64,000 bases of DNA from JADJLQ01 sp044227925 (GCA_044227925.1 JBGAVW010000001.1:62001-126000); one strand, 5' to 3'. Positions 18,599 through 28,148 are shown, counted from the first letter of the stretch. Notes: generated by a model from the sequence alone, not told the origin. Program-made: numbers and translations.

Positions 18599-19243
18599 TC
18601 ATTTCAGCATAAGCTCCCTCAGTCTGGCAATGCATGTACTGCGGGAAGTCGCTCCCAGGCTTAAGTAAGCATTGTTTATGTGTCTCTTGATTGTATTCAA
18701 ACTTATAAATAGTTCCTGGGCAATTTGCTGGTTTGTCTTTCCATCGTATATGAGTTTTAATACATCAAACTCGCGGGCTGTAATGGAGGTCATTAAATGT
18801 TTATTTATTTTATCGAGTTCTATAAAGGGTACTTGTTGATTATGTCGCTGAGCAAAATTGGATATGGCAATCTCCAGGCTGGCCTGAAGTGTTTTTTCGT
18901 TGAATGGTTTTACAATATACCCCCAGGGTTCCACTTTTTTAGCTCTTTCAAGGGTATCCCTGTCGGCATACGAAGTCAGGAATAAAAACGGAAGATGATA
19001 TTGTTTATTTATAAACTCTGCTAGTTGAATACCATCTACGTTGCCATCCAGGTTAATATCCAATATCACAGCATCAGGCAATTGAGTACGAAGACAATGT
19101 CTGGCTTCTTCATCATCATGAGCTATACCACAGACAATGAAATCTGCATTGTTGAGGTAAGTAGAGATATGTTCTGCTACCAGTGGTTCGTCTTCTACAA
19201 TTAAGATTTTAAGTTCTAATGAAGTCGTATTAATTGGTGTCAT
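18599..19243 (-). CDS. Response regulator, REC plus LuxR-type HTH
   Basis: 214 residues. The receiver domain (about 12-128) has the acidic pair E17-D18, phospho-acceptor D62 in VILDINLDG, the Thr/Ser of FLTSYAD and the Lys of YIVKPF. The C-terminal LuxR/GerE helix-turn-helix (about 150-212) reads SITAREFDVLKLIYDGKTNQ, then IAQELFISLNTIKRHI. It is a transcription factor paired with the sensor kinase next to it: the reading frames overlap by 4 bp (ATGA), with the kinase gene upstream. Targets are unknown. Confidence 0.94.
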   Translation of the reverse strand: MTPINTTSLELKILIVEDEPLVAEHISTYLNNADFIVCGIAHDDEEARHCLRTQLPDAVILDINLDGNVDGIQLAEFINKQYHLPFLFLTSYADRDTLERAKKVEPWGYIVKPFNEKTLQASLEIAISNFAQRHNQQVPFIELDKINKHLMTSITAREFDVLKLIYDGKTNQQIAQELFISLNTIKRHINNAYLSLGATSRSTCIARLRELMLK

Positions 19244-21234
19244 GCTTCAGCTATTTTGTATTTATTAATCTGGAGTTCAATTACCGCTCCGCCATCATTA
19301 TACACATTCAGCCTGGCCTTGAGTTTTTTTGCGAAAGCTTTGATTAGTTGATAACCAAATGATCGATTGGAGTCGGGTGTCCAGTCAGCAGGAAATCCTT
19401 TGCCTGAATCTTTGATTTGAAAAAAGAGTTGTTCATGTTGGGATTTAAGTAGTATGGATACCTGCCCTCCCGGCGCGGTGGTAAAAGCATATTTAATACT
19501 ATTGGTGATGAGTTCATTTACGATGATTCCAAGAGGTACTACGGTATCTACATCCAGGTATAAGGGTTCTATATCGGTTACCAATTTGGTTTTATTTGAA
19601 TCGATATTATACGAGTCAAACAAACTATGAGCTAAATGTTTTAGATAGTCGTCAATTTTAATTCCCCGAATGTTGCCATCGTGATACAGATTCTGGTGTA
19701 TAAGTGCCATGCTTTGTACCCTGTTTTTACTTTCCTTGATGGCCTCAGCAGCAGTAGAGTCTTTGATGGACATGGATTGCATATCAAGCAGGCTGGATAT
19801 TATCTGTAAATTATTCTTTACCCTATGATGTACTTCTTTCATCAGCATTTCATTCTCGGACGATTGCTTTAAAATGATATTGTTTTTGGTTTTTTGTTTG
19901 TGAAAAAGGGTATAAGTCCAGATTCCCATAAGCAACAGGGCGATACTACTTACTCCAAATACCATCTGTATTTTTTTTTCACTCAATACCTGATTTTTCT
20001 GTAGTGTGACTTCACGTTGCATGGCCTCACTGAGGTCTTTCTGATTTTGAAGTTGATTTAGTTGGATCGCATTTTTCGCCTCCAGTGCATCGGCCAGCAA
20101 TTTTTGATTTTTCAAAAGGGTATCTTTTAATATATTTTGTGCATTCAGGTATTTGATTTGTTCATCCAGATTGGTGCGGGCTGATTTTTCTTCCATTTGG
20201 ATTACTACCGGCAATATACTGGACAGATAGGATTCACTCAATTGAGCGATATATTTATTCTGTATTTCGTAAGCTTTATCCATCATGCCAGCTTTGGCAT
20301 AGGATTCAGCCTGGTGTTTGTATAAATATTGCTCCATTACAGGAGCCCTGGATGGTAAGGCTTTGCTGTAGTGTACCTGTGCTTGTTTTTCATCCTGCAG
20401 GGCAAGAAAATGATTACCCCAGGCGGTTTCATACCTGGTGATATGATGAAAATCTATTGGATTGTATTCGTGCTTAAGTTTTTTTAATTCTGTTTCAGCC
20501 TGGCGGTGTTGTCCCAGGCGCGTCAGACAGTTGATTTTTTCGATTGTGTTTGAAAAAAAGACATCTTCGTCATTTAGTTTTTTTGCAAGTTCTATTCCTT
20601 TGTTAGCTGTGGTTATACACTTTTGATATTCTCCTTTAGAATAATAAAGTTGCGAAAGTTTTTGGGTTACCATCATTTCACCGCGGTCATCTCCCAGTTT
20701 CTGCTTTATATCGATTGACTTTTCAAAAAAGTCACTGGTTAGGTTGAACGTAGGTAGTATATTATATATTCGTAAAATGTATTCCCTGATTTCATTTTCC
20801 AGGGTAATATCATTTTTTACATTTTCTGACCGCAATGCCTCGAAAAACTGCTGACCGGAAAACAAATGATTTCCTCTTTGATAGTACAGTTTTCCAAGCA
20901 GGATGAGAATATAATAATGGGATTTTCCGGGATATAACGGTTGGTAGGTATTTTGAGCTCCCAGGACATATCGAATGGAAATATCGAATTTCCCTTTTGC
21001 ATAATTTATTTCACCTGCTATTAGCTGAAGTCCGATTTTTACTTCGCCGGGTAGGGAAGTAAGAATGGATGGGTTTTGTAGTATAGAGACTGCTTTTTTT
21101 AAGACCGTATCTTTATGAGTTAATGGAGAGCAGTTTATATAGTTATATGCTGAAAGCATTTCTACTGGCATATCGGATTGACTTTGAAGTAAATCAAAAC
21201 TGCATACTAACAATATCAGCAGGAAAAATTTCAT
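19240..21234 (-). CDS. Sensor histidine kinase, HisKA_2 type, with TPR-like sensor region
   Basis: About 664 residues from the ATG at 21234; a TTG 18 bp earlier would add six residues ahead of the signal peptide. Order: signal peptide, helical TPR-like repeats (about 30-340), coiled coil (about 350-425), one TM (near 430-450), a HisKA_2 dimerisation domain with EVHHRVKNNLQ (H469 the likely phospho-site) and a HATPase domain with VNELITNSIKYAF (N box) and DSGKGFP (G box). The periplasmic repeats probably bind the signal or another protein. It is translationally coupled to the response regulator downstream. Confidence 0.92.
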   Translation of the reverse strand: MKFFLLILLVCSFDLLQSQSDMPVEMLSAYNYINCSPLTHKDTVLKKAVSILQNPSILTSLPGEVKIGLQLIAGEINYAKGKFDISIRYVLGAQNTYQPLYPGKSHYYILILLGKLYYQRGNHLFSGQQFFEALRSENVKNDITLENEIREYILRIYNILPTFNLTSDFFEKSIDIKQKLGDDRGEMMVTQKLSQLYYSKGEYQKCITTANKGIELAKKLNDEDVFFSNTIEKINCLTRLGQHRQAETELKKLKHEYNPIDFHHITRYETAWGNHFLALQDEKQAQVHYSKALPSRAPVMEQYLYKHQAESYAKAGMMDKAYEIQNKYIAQLSESYLSSILPVVIQMEEKSARTNLDEQIKYLNAQNILKDTLLKNQKLLADALEAKNAIQLNQLQNQKDLSEAMQREVTLQKNQVLSEKKIQMVFGVSSIALLLMGIWTYTLFHKQKTKNNIILKQSSENEMLMKEVHHRVKNNLQIISSLLDMQSMSIKDSTAAEAIKESKNRVQSMALIHQNLYHDGNIRGIKIDDYLKHLAHSLFDSYNIDSNKTKLVTDIEPLYLDVDTVVPLGIIVNELITNSIKYAFTTAPGGQVSILLKSQHEQLFFQIKDSGKGFPADWTPDSNRSFGYQLIKAFAKKLKARLNVYNDGGAVIELQINKYKIAEA

Positions 21235-21303
21235 GTATTGAATTGAATACAAATTTCTAGGTTAATATCATTTAGAAAGTCACCCTTTCAGGTGAAATCC
21301 GGA

Positions 21304-21711
21304 TTATAGCTTTTTAAGCCAAAAATCCTCTCTTTCTGTCATTTGTTTTTTTTTGATTTTTGATTTATCCGAATAACCACACATGTGAAGTAAACCATGA
21401 ACCAATATCCTGGCCATTTCGTTTTCCGGGGTTACTTTATATTTTTTAGAGTGGTCGATTACCCGTTCTACACTAATGAATAGTTCGGATTCTATAGGCT
21501 CATACGAATACGGAAATGTAATGATATCAGTATAATAATTGTGTTGCAATGAGTTTCTATTAATCTGTAACAGATCTTCATCACTAACAAATACATATAC
21601 TAAGGATCCTATCTTTTTCTTTTCACCTTTGGTCACCATTGTGAGCCAAGATTTTATCTTACGTGAAGATTTTATTTTAAACCCCGGATATTGGTATCGG
21701 AATTGAATCAT
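21304..21711 (-). CDS. ybeY: Endoribonuclease YbeY (rRNA maturation factor)
   Basis: 135 residues. The metal site HGLLHMCGYSDKSK contains H105 and H109. In most bacteria the motif ends GYDH and the last His is the third zinc ligand; here it is GYSDKSK. Bacteroidota YbeY proteins often have GYKDK at this place, so this is a lineage feature and not decay. YbeY takes part in 16S rRNA 3'-end maturation and ribosome quality control in the cytoplasm. The start overlaps the stop of the YdeI-like gene upstream by 4 bp. Confidence 0.92.
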   Translation of the reverse strand: MIQFRYQYPGFKIKSSRKIKSWLTMVTKGEKKKIGSLVYVFVSDEDLLQINRNSLQHNYYTDIITFPYSYEPIESELFISVERVIDHSKKYKVTPENEMARILVHGLLHMCGYSDKSKIKKKQMTEREDFWLKKL

Positions 21712-22301
21712 TTGTTAGTTGATTTTGTTTTGAGCGGTCTGAGGTTTTTAATTCTTTGATGGTTTTCACTGTCTGTAATCAGCTCAGTCAGTCTTTTTTT
21801 CTGGGTTGATTCCTGTTTTGCAGACATTACCCAATTGATCGCCGGCTTCTGATACGATGGTGGCGATGTGCTGAACCACGCGAATCCTTTTTTATTTTTT
21901 TTAAAGACCTTTAAATATTCATCGCTCAGGGTGACCTGGGAGCGTTCGTAGCTGTAGATCTCGGCTTTTTTCAAATCACGCATCCGGTAAAGTTTTAATC
22001 CATTTTCGGCCACCAGGTTTTGAGCGATCAGGTCTTCCATATATTTCAAATTTATTGCACTCCAGATGCTTTTAGGGTTTCGTGGAGTAAACCGTATACA
22101 ATAACTCTGATCATCTATGGATCGCCTTATACCATCTATCCATCCAAAACACAGGGCTTGCTGTACCGATTCAGGCCAGGTCATGCTAGGTCTGCCGGTA
22201 TCTTTTTTATAATAGCCGACGATCAGTTCCTTTTCTTTCAGATGATTTTTTTCCAGCCATTCACGAAAATCAGCAGGCGTTTTAAAGAATTTGATACCCA
22301 T
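21708..22301 (-). CDS. YdeI/OmpD-associated (OmdA) family protein
   Basis: From the ATG at 22301 it is 197 residues (MGIKFFKTPADFREWLEKNH). This start follows the PPK2 stop by 4 bp. A longer reading from 22349 would overlap PPK2 and add 16 residues without family similarity. The family blocks are GYYKKDTGRPSMTWPESVQQ, ALCFGWIDG, RFTPRNPKSIWSAIN and the C-terminal WFSTSPPSYQKPAINWVMSA. Proteins of this family are small cytoplasmic proteins linked to bacteriocin or peptide tolerance in a few species; mechanism is unclear. It sits between ppk2 and ybeY in one transcript. Confidence 0.87.
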   Translation of the reverse strand: MGIKFFKTPADFREWLEKNHLKEKELIVGYYKKDTGRPSMTWPESVQQALCFGWIDGIRRSIDDQSYCIRFTPRNPKSIWSAINLKYMEDLIAQNLVAENGLKLYRMRDLKKAEIYSYERSQVTLSDEYLKVFKKNKKGFAWFSTSPPSYQKPAINWVMSAKQESTQKKRLTELITDSENHQRIKNLRPLKTKSTNK

Positions 22302-22305
22302 TATC

Positions 22306-23433
22306 TTATTTGTTTGAATCGGATAGTCTAATGGATTCGCCTCTTTCATATATTATATTAGATCGGCCGACGATCAAAGTATCAAGTTTCCCTATTTGAT
22401 TAGTGTCTTTATTAGTATAGGGTATGCGGAGCAATACATATCTCATCGCATTTAACCTGGCTCTTTTCTTACAATTTGATTTAATGACTGTCCAGGGCGC
22501 ATCGGATGTATCGGTATGAAAAAACATTTTTTCTTTTGCCAATGAATATTGTTCCCATTTATTTAAAGAAGCCATATCTACAGGGGAAAGTTTCCATTGT
22601 TTTAGTGGATGCGTTTCCCTTTCTTTAAATCTTCTTCGCTGCTCATCCTGGCTCACACTAAACCAAAATTTGATAAGTGTAATCCCGCTTCGGACTAAAT
22701 TTCTCTCAAATTCTGGTACTTGCCTCATAAATTCATTATACTCTTCATCTGTACAAAATCCCATTACCCTTTCTACACCCGCTCTATTATACCAGGATCG
22801 GTCCAACATCACTATTTCGCCGTGACTGGGGAGATGTTTTACATAGCGTTGAAAATACCATTGTCCTTTTTCTTCGTCAGTGGGCTTTTGTAGTGCAACT
22901 ACACTGGCACCTCTTGGATTAAGGTGTTCCATAAACCTTTTTATGGCTCCTCCTTTTCCTGCTGCATCCCGTCCTTCAAAAAGTATGATGACCCTGCTTT
23001 TTGTTTCTTTTACCCATGCCTGCAATTTTAATAATTCTACCTGGAGATCATATTTTTGAAACTCATAGTTTTTGCGGGACATTAAATATTTATAAGGATA
23101 CTTTCCTTCTTGCCATCCTTCTTCTAATTCCTCATCTTTATTTTTTTTAAGCAGTTTTTTTTGGGATTTAAATTCATTATCCAATATTTGGAGAATTATT
23201 TTCTTATCCTCAAGAGGAAAGTTCGATAAATAATTTTCCAGCAATTCTCTTTTGTCACCTGAATAGTGCAATTTGTTATTTAAATCTGCAGCATCTGCAT
23301 TAAACTTTGCCCTCATTGATTTTTGTACAGTATATGTTTTCGCTTCCTGTGGGTTATTTCCGGGTATGGTGTCCCCATTAAGAGTTTTAAGTGTCTTATT
23401 CTTTAAAATTGCGGAGTTCTTAATCTTAGCCAT
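22306..23433 (-). CDS. ppk2: Polyphosphate kinase 2 family protein
   Basis: 375 residues. The kinase core has Walker A GRDAAGKGG (154-162) and Walker B EIVMLDRSWYNRAGVERVMG (D211), plus a lid region with Arg-rich RRRFKERETHPLKQWKLS. About 140 residues lead in, slightly longer than the minimal PPK2 enzyme. The motifs fit class I PPK2, which phosphorylates nucleoside diphosphates with polyphosphate. It probably acts in the cytoplasm in nucleotide and polyphosphate balance. It is the first gene of a run with the YdeI-like protein and ybeY. Confidence 0.92.
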   Translation of the reverse strand: MAKIKNSAILKNKTLKTLNGDTIPGNNPQEAKTYTVQKSMRAKFNADAADLNNKLHYSGDKRELLENYLSNFPLEDKKIILQILDNEFKSQKKLLKKNKDEELEEGWQEGKYPYKYLMSRKNYEFQKYDLQVELLKLQAWVKETKSRVIILFEGRDAAGKGGAIKRFMEHLNPRGASVVALQKPTDEEKGQWYFQRYVKHLPSHGEIVMLDRSWYNRAGVERVMGFCTDEEYNEFMRQVPEFERNLVRSGITLIKFWFSVSQDEQRRRFKERETHPLKQWKLSPVDMASLNKWEQYSLAKEKMFFHTDTSDAPWTVIKSNCKKRARLNAMRYVLLRIPYTNKDTNQIGKLDTLIVGRSNIIYERGESIRLSDSNK

Positions 23434-23623
23434 ATATTTCTGCTTTGCTATCTGGATGCTGATTTTGATATTATAATCAAAAATAATAATAAATCAATAA
23501 GGTAATTTATGTTTTTAAGCTGATTGAAATCAAGAACTTTTAATCACCAATGAAGATGTTCTATGAAAAGGTTTTTAGTTAATATGAGTACTAAGAATAA
23601 GAAAAAAAAGTCGATAAAAAACA

Positions 23624-23657
23624 AGAGGTCATTTATTTAAGCAAATAAATGACCTCT
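23624..23657 (-). terminator. Intrinsic terminator after the lipoprotein gene pair
   Basis: A perfect 15-bp stem (AGAGGTCATTTATTT and its complement) with a 4-nt loop, followed on the minus strand by TTGTTTTTT. It lies 26 bp past the stop at 23684. Confidence 0.85.
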
Positions 23658-23683
23658 ATAGGAATAAAAGAAATTATTTCGAT

Positions 23684-24448
23684 TTATCTGTCTTTATTTA
23701 AATGGCCCTGATTTTTAAGTTCATGAAATTGTAATTTAACCTGCTGTAACAAAACAGATTTATTGAACTTGTTATTCTCTGCTGGTTTTAATGAAGCTGG
23801 GGATTTTGAAACAAGACCTTGTTCGCAGCCATTTATTAAGCTGGGGTTATTATCAATATAATCCAGTATGGCGTTATAACTTTCTTGCCATTCTTCTAAG
23901 GTGATTAGGAATTCTTCCTCTTCTTCACCTACAAAAAATAGGCATAGTCCAACATTAGTTTCATATCCAAATACGTACTGACCTTCTATATTACCTACAA
24001 TCATGATTCCATTTTCTCCAACCAATAAAACAGCATTAGTAGCACCTCCAAAAAAATCAGGACATTCTTCTGAGCTGATATAACCATACCAGCCGCCGAT
24101 ACAATTCAAAAGTGTTTCGGATGCAAGTTGGCATTCTTCACCACAGCAATTTTCCCATACCTCAGGATTGGTATCATCACAGTCAAGCCCGTCGCCGGTA
24201 CAGGAGCCGGGAGCAGTATGTCCATCACCATCAGCATCCGGATTATAATCTCCATGTGCCAGGTGTGCAGCTAATGCGTTTTGGGAGATAGAAATGGGTT
24301 GAAACTCACCTTGTCCATTTCGGTGGCATACCGTAATTTTTTGTTCTTTACCCCTTTCTTCCAATGAAGTGGCGGTCTCAGTTACACTGTCTTTGGAACA
24401 GCTAACTACAAAAAGTAATAGAAACAGTGGGAAAAATAAATTTTTCAT
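23684..24448 (-). CDS. Lipoprotein with CHxxG-type domain and calcium-binding (MopE-like) repeat
   Basis: 254 residues. Lipobox in FLLLFVVSC (Cys at about 17). Then an ITVCHRNGQGEFQPISIS block followed by ALAAHLAHGDYNP (about 38-72), a small Cys/His-containing domain common in Bacteroidota surface proteins. Next comes DADGDGHTAPGSC and DGLDCDDTNPEVW, an Asp-rich repeat of the MopE type that likely binds calcium. The C-terminal half is unrelated to anything I know. It is the downstream member of a tandem pair with 24538-25272, about 45% alike in the first 110 residues by eye. A strong terminator follows. Confidence 0.82.
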   Translation of the reverse strand: MKNLFFPLFLLLFVVSCSKDSVTETATSLEERGKEQKITVCHRNGQGEFQPISISQNALAAHLAHGDYNPDADGDGHTAPGSCTGDGLDCDDTNPEVWENCCGEECQLASETLLNCIGGWYGYISSEECPDFFGGATNAVLLVGENGIMIVGNIEGQYVFGYETNVGLCLFFVGEEEEEFLITLEEWQESYNAILDYIDNNPSLINGCEQGLVSKSPASLKPAENNKFNKSVLLQQVKLQFHELKNQGHLNKDR

Positions 24449-24537
24449 ATTATGGGTTTTTAGTTTTTAATGGTTGTAAATATAACATACTCAATTTGTG
24501 TTTTTTCTGAGTTTGGATATTGAAATACAATTGAAAA

Positions 24538-25272
24538 TCATCTCTCGGATCTCCGTACAGATCGATTTACTAAATCTTCAAAATTGATATTTCTATTCCC
24601 GGATAAGATGGAGTTATTGGTGATTTTTTTTATTCCATCGTATTTTAATAAAGTTATTTTTTTATACGGAAGCCCCCCAACGCAAAAATCTATAAGATCA
24701 TGATTTTCTATATATCCAATCATCGTATTTAAATAAGCTGAAAATTGCTGAGCAGTGATATCGACATTCACAATTGCATCACAAAAAAATTCTTCTGTGC
24801 TAATTATCAGCCTGGATACATCATCTATTTGGCCCAAAAATATAACTTCAAAGTTTTCATTCAACAGTAATATTCCGGGGACTTGAACTCCAATTATGTT
24901 ACACGCATCTGTGAAGGCAAAAGCTATTATTCCAAATGAATCGAGGAAACCGGAAGTAATTTGCCCACAGCCACAGTCTTGCCATACATCAGGATTGAGA
25001 TCATTGCAATCCTGGCCATCTCCGGTGCATGCTCCTAAAGCAGTGTGACCGTCGCCGTCGACATCTGGATTATAGTCCATATGATTTTCATGTGCTGGTA
25101 ATGCATTTTCTGAAATGCTGATAGGGTGAAATTCGCCTTGACCATTTTGGTGACAAATCGTAATTTTTTTTTCGGAGTCACGCTGTTCCAGGGGCTCTGA
25201 ATTGGGTGCTAATCTATCTTTTGTACAACTTAGGATAAATAGTAGGATCAGTGGAGAAATAAATTTTTTCAT
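24538..25272 (-). CDS. Lipoprotein paralogue with CHxxG-type domain and calcium-binding repeat
   Basis: 244 residues. Lipoprotein signal MKKFISPLILLFILSC, then KKITICHQNGQGEFHPISIS, a His-containing ALPAHENHMDYNP and the Asp-rich DVDGDGHTALGAC/DGQDCNDLNPDVW repeat. The first 110 residues match the adjacent gene closely, while the C-terminal halves differ greatly. This suggests a tandem duplication followed by replacement or fast change of the C-terminal half. It is upstream of its paralogue by 89 bp in the same direction. The protein is probably anchored on the outer membrane; function unknown. Confidence 0.82.
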   Translation of the reverse strand: MKKFISPLILLFILSCTKDRLAPNSEPLEQRDSEKKITICHQNGQGEFHPISISENALPAHENHMDYNPDVDGDGHTALGACTGDGQDCNDLNPDVWQDCGCGQITSGFLDSFGIIAFAFTDACNIIGVQVPGILLLNENFEVIFLGQIDDVSRLIISTEEFFCDAIVNVDITAQQFSAYLNTMIGYIENHDLIDFCVGGLPYKKITLLKYDGIKKITNNSILSGNRNINFEDLVNRSVRRSER

Positions 25273-25431
25273 GATTTTTGGTTTTTATTTTTAGAATTAA
25301 GTCAAAAATAAATGTATATTTCTCAAAAACAAGGAATTTTAGTATTATTATTTGCAGATTTTAATTTTTCCCTTTTCAGGTCTAAAGGCAATATCACTTA
25401 TACTAAAGTCTCTTATTCACCCAATTACTTC

Positions 25432-25439
25432 TACTTTTG
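25432..25439 (+). promoter_or_regulatory. Putative -7 element of the acyl-CoA dehydrogenase gene
   Basis: TACTTTTG matches TAnnTTTG and lies 18 bp before the ATG at 25458. It overlaps the TTG that would give the longest frame, which argues for the ATG as start. No clear -33 TTTG. Confidence 0.5.
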
Positions 25440-25457
25440 TATTTAAATACATCACCA

Positions 25458-26648
25458 ATGAAATCTGCCAGCAAAGAAGATCTGTTTCAGCATCACGATT
25501 ATTACAATGTAGATGCTCTGTTGAGTGAAGAATTAGTATTGGTAAGGCAGTCGGTGCGCGATTGGGTCAAAAAAGAAGTGTCACCTATCATAGAGGAGTA
25601 CTCCAATAGAGCAGAATGTCCGACACACTTGTTTAAAAGCCTCGCAGAAATAGGTGCTTTCGCTCCAAGCCTTCCGATAGAATATGGAGGTCAGGGTATG
25701 GATGAAATGGCTTACGGAGTCATTATGCAGGAACTGGAGAGAGGGGATAGTGGGGTGCGATCGATGGCCTCAGTACAGGGCTCTCTGGTCATGTATCCGA
25801 TATATAAATATGGATCTGAAGAGCAAAAAAAGAAGTACCTGCCAAGACTGGGTAGGGGTGAATTAATTGGTTGCTTCGGGCTTACAGAACCTGATCATGG
25901 ATCTGACCCGAGCAGTATGGTCACCCGGATTAAAGATAATGGGGATCACTACATATTAAATGGTGCTAAGCTTTGGATTACTAATTCTCCGGTAGCTGAT
26001 CTCGCAGTGGTTTGGGCTAAAGATGATCAGGGCATAGTCAAAGGTATGATTGTAGAAAAAGGAACCAGAGGGTTTTCAGCTCCCGAAATACATGGAAAAT
26101 GGTCATTGCGGGCCTCCATCACGGGGGAGTTGGTGTTTGAAGATGTAATCGTGCCCAAATCACAGATTTTGCCCAATGTACAAGGCATGAAAGGTCCATT
26201 ATCTTGTCTGTCAAAAGCGAGGTACGGGATTGCCTGGGGCGCAATTGGGGCTGCCTTAGATTGCTATGATGCCGCATTGAGATATTCTAAGCAAAGGATT
26301 CAATTTGGAAAACCTATTGGCCAGTTTCAACTCACGCAAAAAAAATTAGCTGAGATGATCACTGAAATCACGAAGGCCCAATTACTTGCCTGGCGCCTGG
26401 GTACCCTTGCCAATGAAGGAAAAGCCAGTCCCGCACAGATTTCTATGGCCAAACGAAATAATGTGGCCATGGCATTAAATATTGCGCGCGAAGCAAGACA
26501 AATTTTCGGTGGGATGGGCATTACGAATGAATACCCGATCATGCGCCATATGATGAACCTCGAAACGGTACTTACCTATGAAGGCACACACGATGTTCAT
26601 TTGTTGATTACAGGTATGGATATCACAGGACTCAATGCATTTTCGTGA
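25458..26648 (+). CDS. Acyl-CoA dehydrogenase, glutaryl-CoA dehydrogenase-like
   Basis: 396 residues from the ATG at 25458. FAD-binding blocks are CFGLTEPDHGSDPSSM and LNGAKLWITNSP. The catalytic base is E375 in TYEGTHDVHL, the position used by glutaryl-CoA dehydrogenase. R101 in SGVRSMASVQGSLVMYPI corresponds to the substrate-carboxylate-binding Arg of that enzyme. It should oxidise and decarboxylate glutaryl-CoA to crotonyl-CoA in lysine/tryptophan breakdown, but short-chain acyl-CoA use cannot be excluded. It is monocistronic: -7 element at 25432 and a hairpin terminator at 26672-26703. Confidence 0.9.
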   Translation: MKSASKEDLFQHHDYYNVDALLSEELVLVRQSVRDWVKKEVSPIIEEYSNRAECPTHLFKSLAEIGAFAPSLPIEYGGQGMDEMAYGVIMQELERGDSGVRSMASVQGSLVMYPIYKYGSEEQKKKYLPRLGRGELIGCFGLTEPDHGSDPSSMVTRIKDNGDHYILNGAKLWITNSPVADLAVVWAKDDQGIVKGMIVEKGTRGFSAPEIHGKWSLRASITGELVFEDVIVPKSQILPNVQGMKGPLSCLSKARYGIAWGAIGAALDCYDAALRYSKQRIQFGKPIGQFQLTQKKLAEMITEITKAQLLAWRLGTLANEGKASPAQISMAKRNNVAMALNIAREARQIFGGMGITNEYPIMRHMMNLETVLTYEGTHDVHLLITGMDITGLNAFS

Positions 26649-26671
26649 ATACAGAAATAGAAATAAATACA

Positions 26672-26703
26672 AAGCGATGGCAATCAAAAGAATGCAATCG
26701 CTT
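26672..26703 (+). terminator. Hairpin terminator of the acyl-CoA dehydrogenase gene
   Basis: AAGCGAT (26672-26678) pairs with ATCGCTT (26697-26703), continued by a GCA/TGC inner stem after one mismatch, and is followed by TTAATTTT. It begins 24 bp after the stop codon. Confidence 0.6.
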
Positions 26704-26746
26704 TTAATTTTAAGTGTTTAACCTTAGCGGTGAAAAAGTAGCCTCA

Positions 26747-27223
26747 TTACTTAAAATCCGAAATTATTTGCTCTCTGCTCTCCAATATCGTGTTAGAGTT
26801 TATTTCTACTAATGTGACTTTGACCAGGTACTCACCACCAACTTTACCTAAAGTGATTTTATGCTGACCACTGCCAGACATGGTATGGTCATTTGCAAAA
26901 TTGATATTTTGAAAATTCAATGGTCCTTCAATAAACAATGTGTTATTGCTTTTGTCAATTATCTGCACATTAAAATAAAATATGTCCTCAGGATTACATC
27001 CTTTTGCAGCATAGGAAAACTCCATAACTGAATTCTCAGATTTGCTGTCTTTCAGCCGGCTCTTGATTTCCAGCTTTAATATGGGAGTACAAACTAAAGA
27101 TGTGCCCTCGTTGATACTCTGAATATTTTCATTGCTTTCAGAATTTACCTCATTGAAAAAATCCGGTTGGCATGAAAAAATGAATAAACTTAACATTGCC
27201 AGGAGACTAGCTTTTGTTTTCAT
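26747..27223 (-). CDS. Hypothetical lipoprotein, 158 aa
   Basis: Lipoprotein signal MKTKASLLAMLSLFIFSC (Cys at about 18), then a Ser/Asn/Glu-rich linker and a beta-rich domain with two cysteines (C47 and C74 region) that could form a disulfide. The final half has alternating strands (QHKITLGKVGGEYLVKVTL), which suggests an Ig-like sandwich. No family recognised. It is flanked by a terminator on one side and a 247-bp gap on the other, so probably monocistronic. Confidence 0.7.
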   Translation of the reverse strand: MKTKASLLAMLSLFIFSCQPDFFNEVNSESNENIQSINEGTSLVCTPILKLEIKSRLKDSKSENSVMEFSYAAKGCNPEDIFYFNVQIIDKSNNTLFIEGPLNFQNINFANDHTMSGSGQHKITLGKVGGEYLVKVTLVEINSNTILESREQIISDFK

Positions 27224-27470
27224 AATTGATATGGTCGATTGTTTTTATTGAATAAAATAATGATTGAAAGATCAATTTTTATAATTGATATACGATTAGT
27301 AAATTCCAAATTGAAATAGGTAACCATCATACGGGCAATTTTATTTCTTTTATTCAATTTCCTTAGCCTATTCAGCTATTCTGTAAATTCGCAGAGTGGT
27401 AAGAGGTTTGACATAAACTGACTTCATTTCAAAGCTTTTGGGCAGATATTTTTAATTCATCAAGTCAAAA

Positions 27471-28148
27471 ATGAATATCCCATCAACAGTCTTTGTATAT
27501 TTCTGTTTCTTTGCGCATACTTTTTATAGCGTTGGGCAGAATACTTTTCAGCACTCTAAGATTCGACTCACCAATCCATCTTTTGAAGGTAGTCCGATGC
27601 AAAGTGCAGTTCCAGCTGGATGGAAGAGTATAGATTTCCAGGGAGAATCAGCACCGGATGTGCATCCAAATGGCTTTTGGGGTGTAACTATAAAACCGTT
27701 TAGTGGAAAGACTTATCTGGGTTTGGTAGCCAGAGCCAATAAAACCTGGGAGCGGATAGGGCAAGTGCTCTCAAGTAAATTGATACCAGATTCATGTTAC
27801 CAGTTTAGTATTTTCCTGGCTCAATCACCGGTTTACAGAAGTGGCATGAACAATAGAGACCATTTTCCACAACTTTCAAAATTGAGTGAAGAATTTAATT
27901 TTACCATTCCGATAATTTTAAGGATTTGGGCATTAGACAGTAAGCGAAATAAGAACCAATTGATAGGGGAAAGCCCCAAAATAGATCATGAGCATTGGAA
28001 AAAATATACGTTTAAATTTACCTCAGAAGACTTCTTTGATTCCATCTTATTGGAGGCTTATTATGCAGATGAAATAAAGGTAAATGGACATCTTTTATGT
28101 GATGAGGCTTCGGACATCATTCCTATTAGCTGTTCATATGATAAGTAG
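27471..28148 (+). CDS. Secreted CBM-like beta-sandwich protein, paralogue of the next gene
   Basis: 225 residues with a signal peptide (MNIPSTVFVYFCFFAHTFYS). The domain has LTNPSFEGSPMQSAVPAGW, FQGESAPDVHPNGFWGV, GKTYLGLVARANKTWERIGQ, a PVYRSGMNNRDHFPQ block and a C-terminal HLLCDEASDIIPI, a jelly-roll/CBM-like fold often found as a single domain or joined to OmpA domains in Bacteroidota. Ligand unknown. The gene downstream encodes the same domain plus an OmpA tail, and the upstream 30 bases of both genes are alike, pointing to a duplication that included the promoter. Confidence 0.78.
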   Translation: MNIPSTVFVYFCFFAHTFYSVGQNTFQHSKIRLTNPSFEGSPMQSAVPAGWKSIDFQGESAPDVHPNGFWGVTIKPFSGKTYLGLVARANKTWERIGQVLSSKLIPDSCYQFSIFLAQSPVYRSGMNNRDHFPQLSKLSEEFNFTIPIILRIWALDSKRNKNQLIGESPKIDHEHWKKYTFKFTSEDFFDSILLEAYYADEIKVNGHLLCDEASDIIPISCSYDK

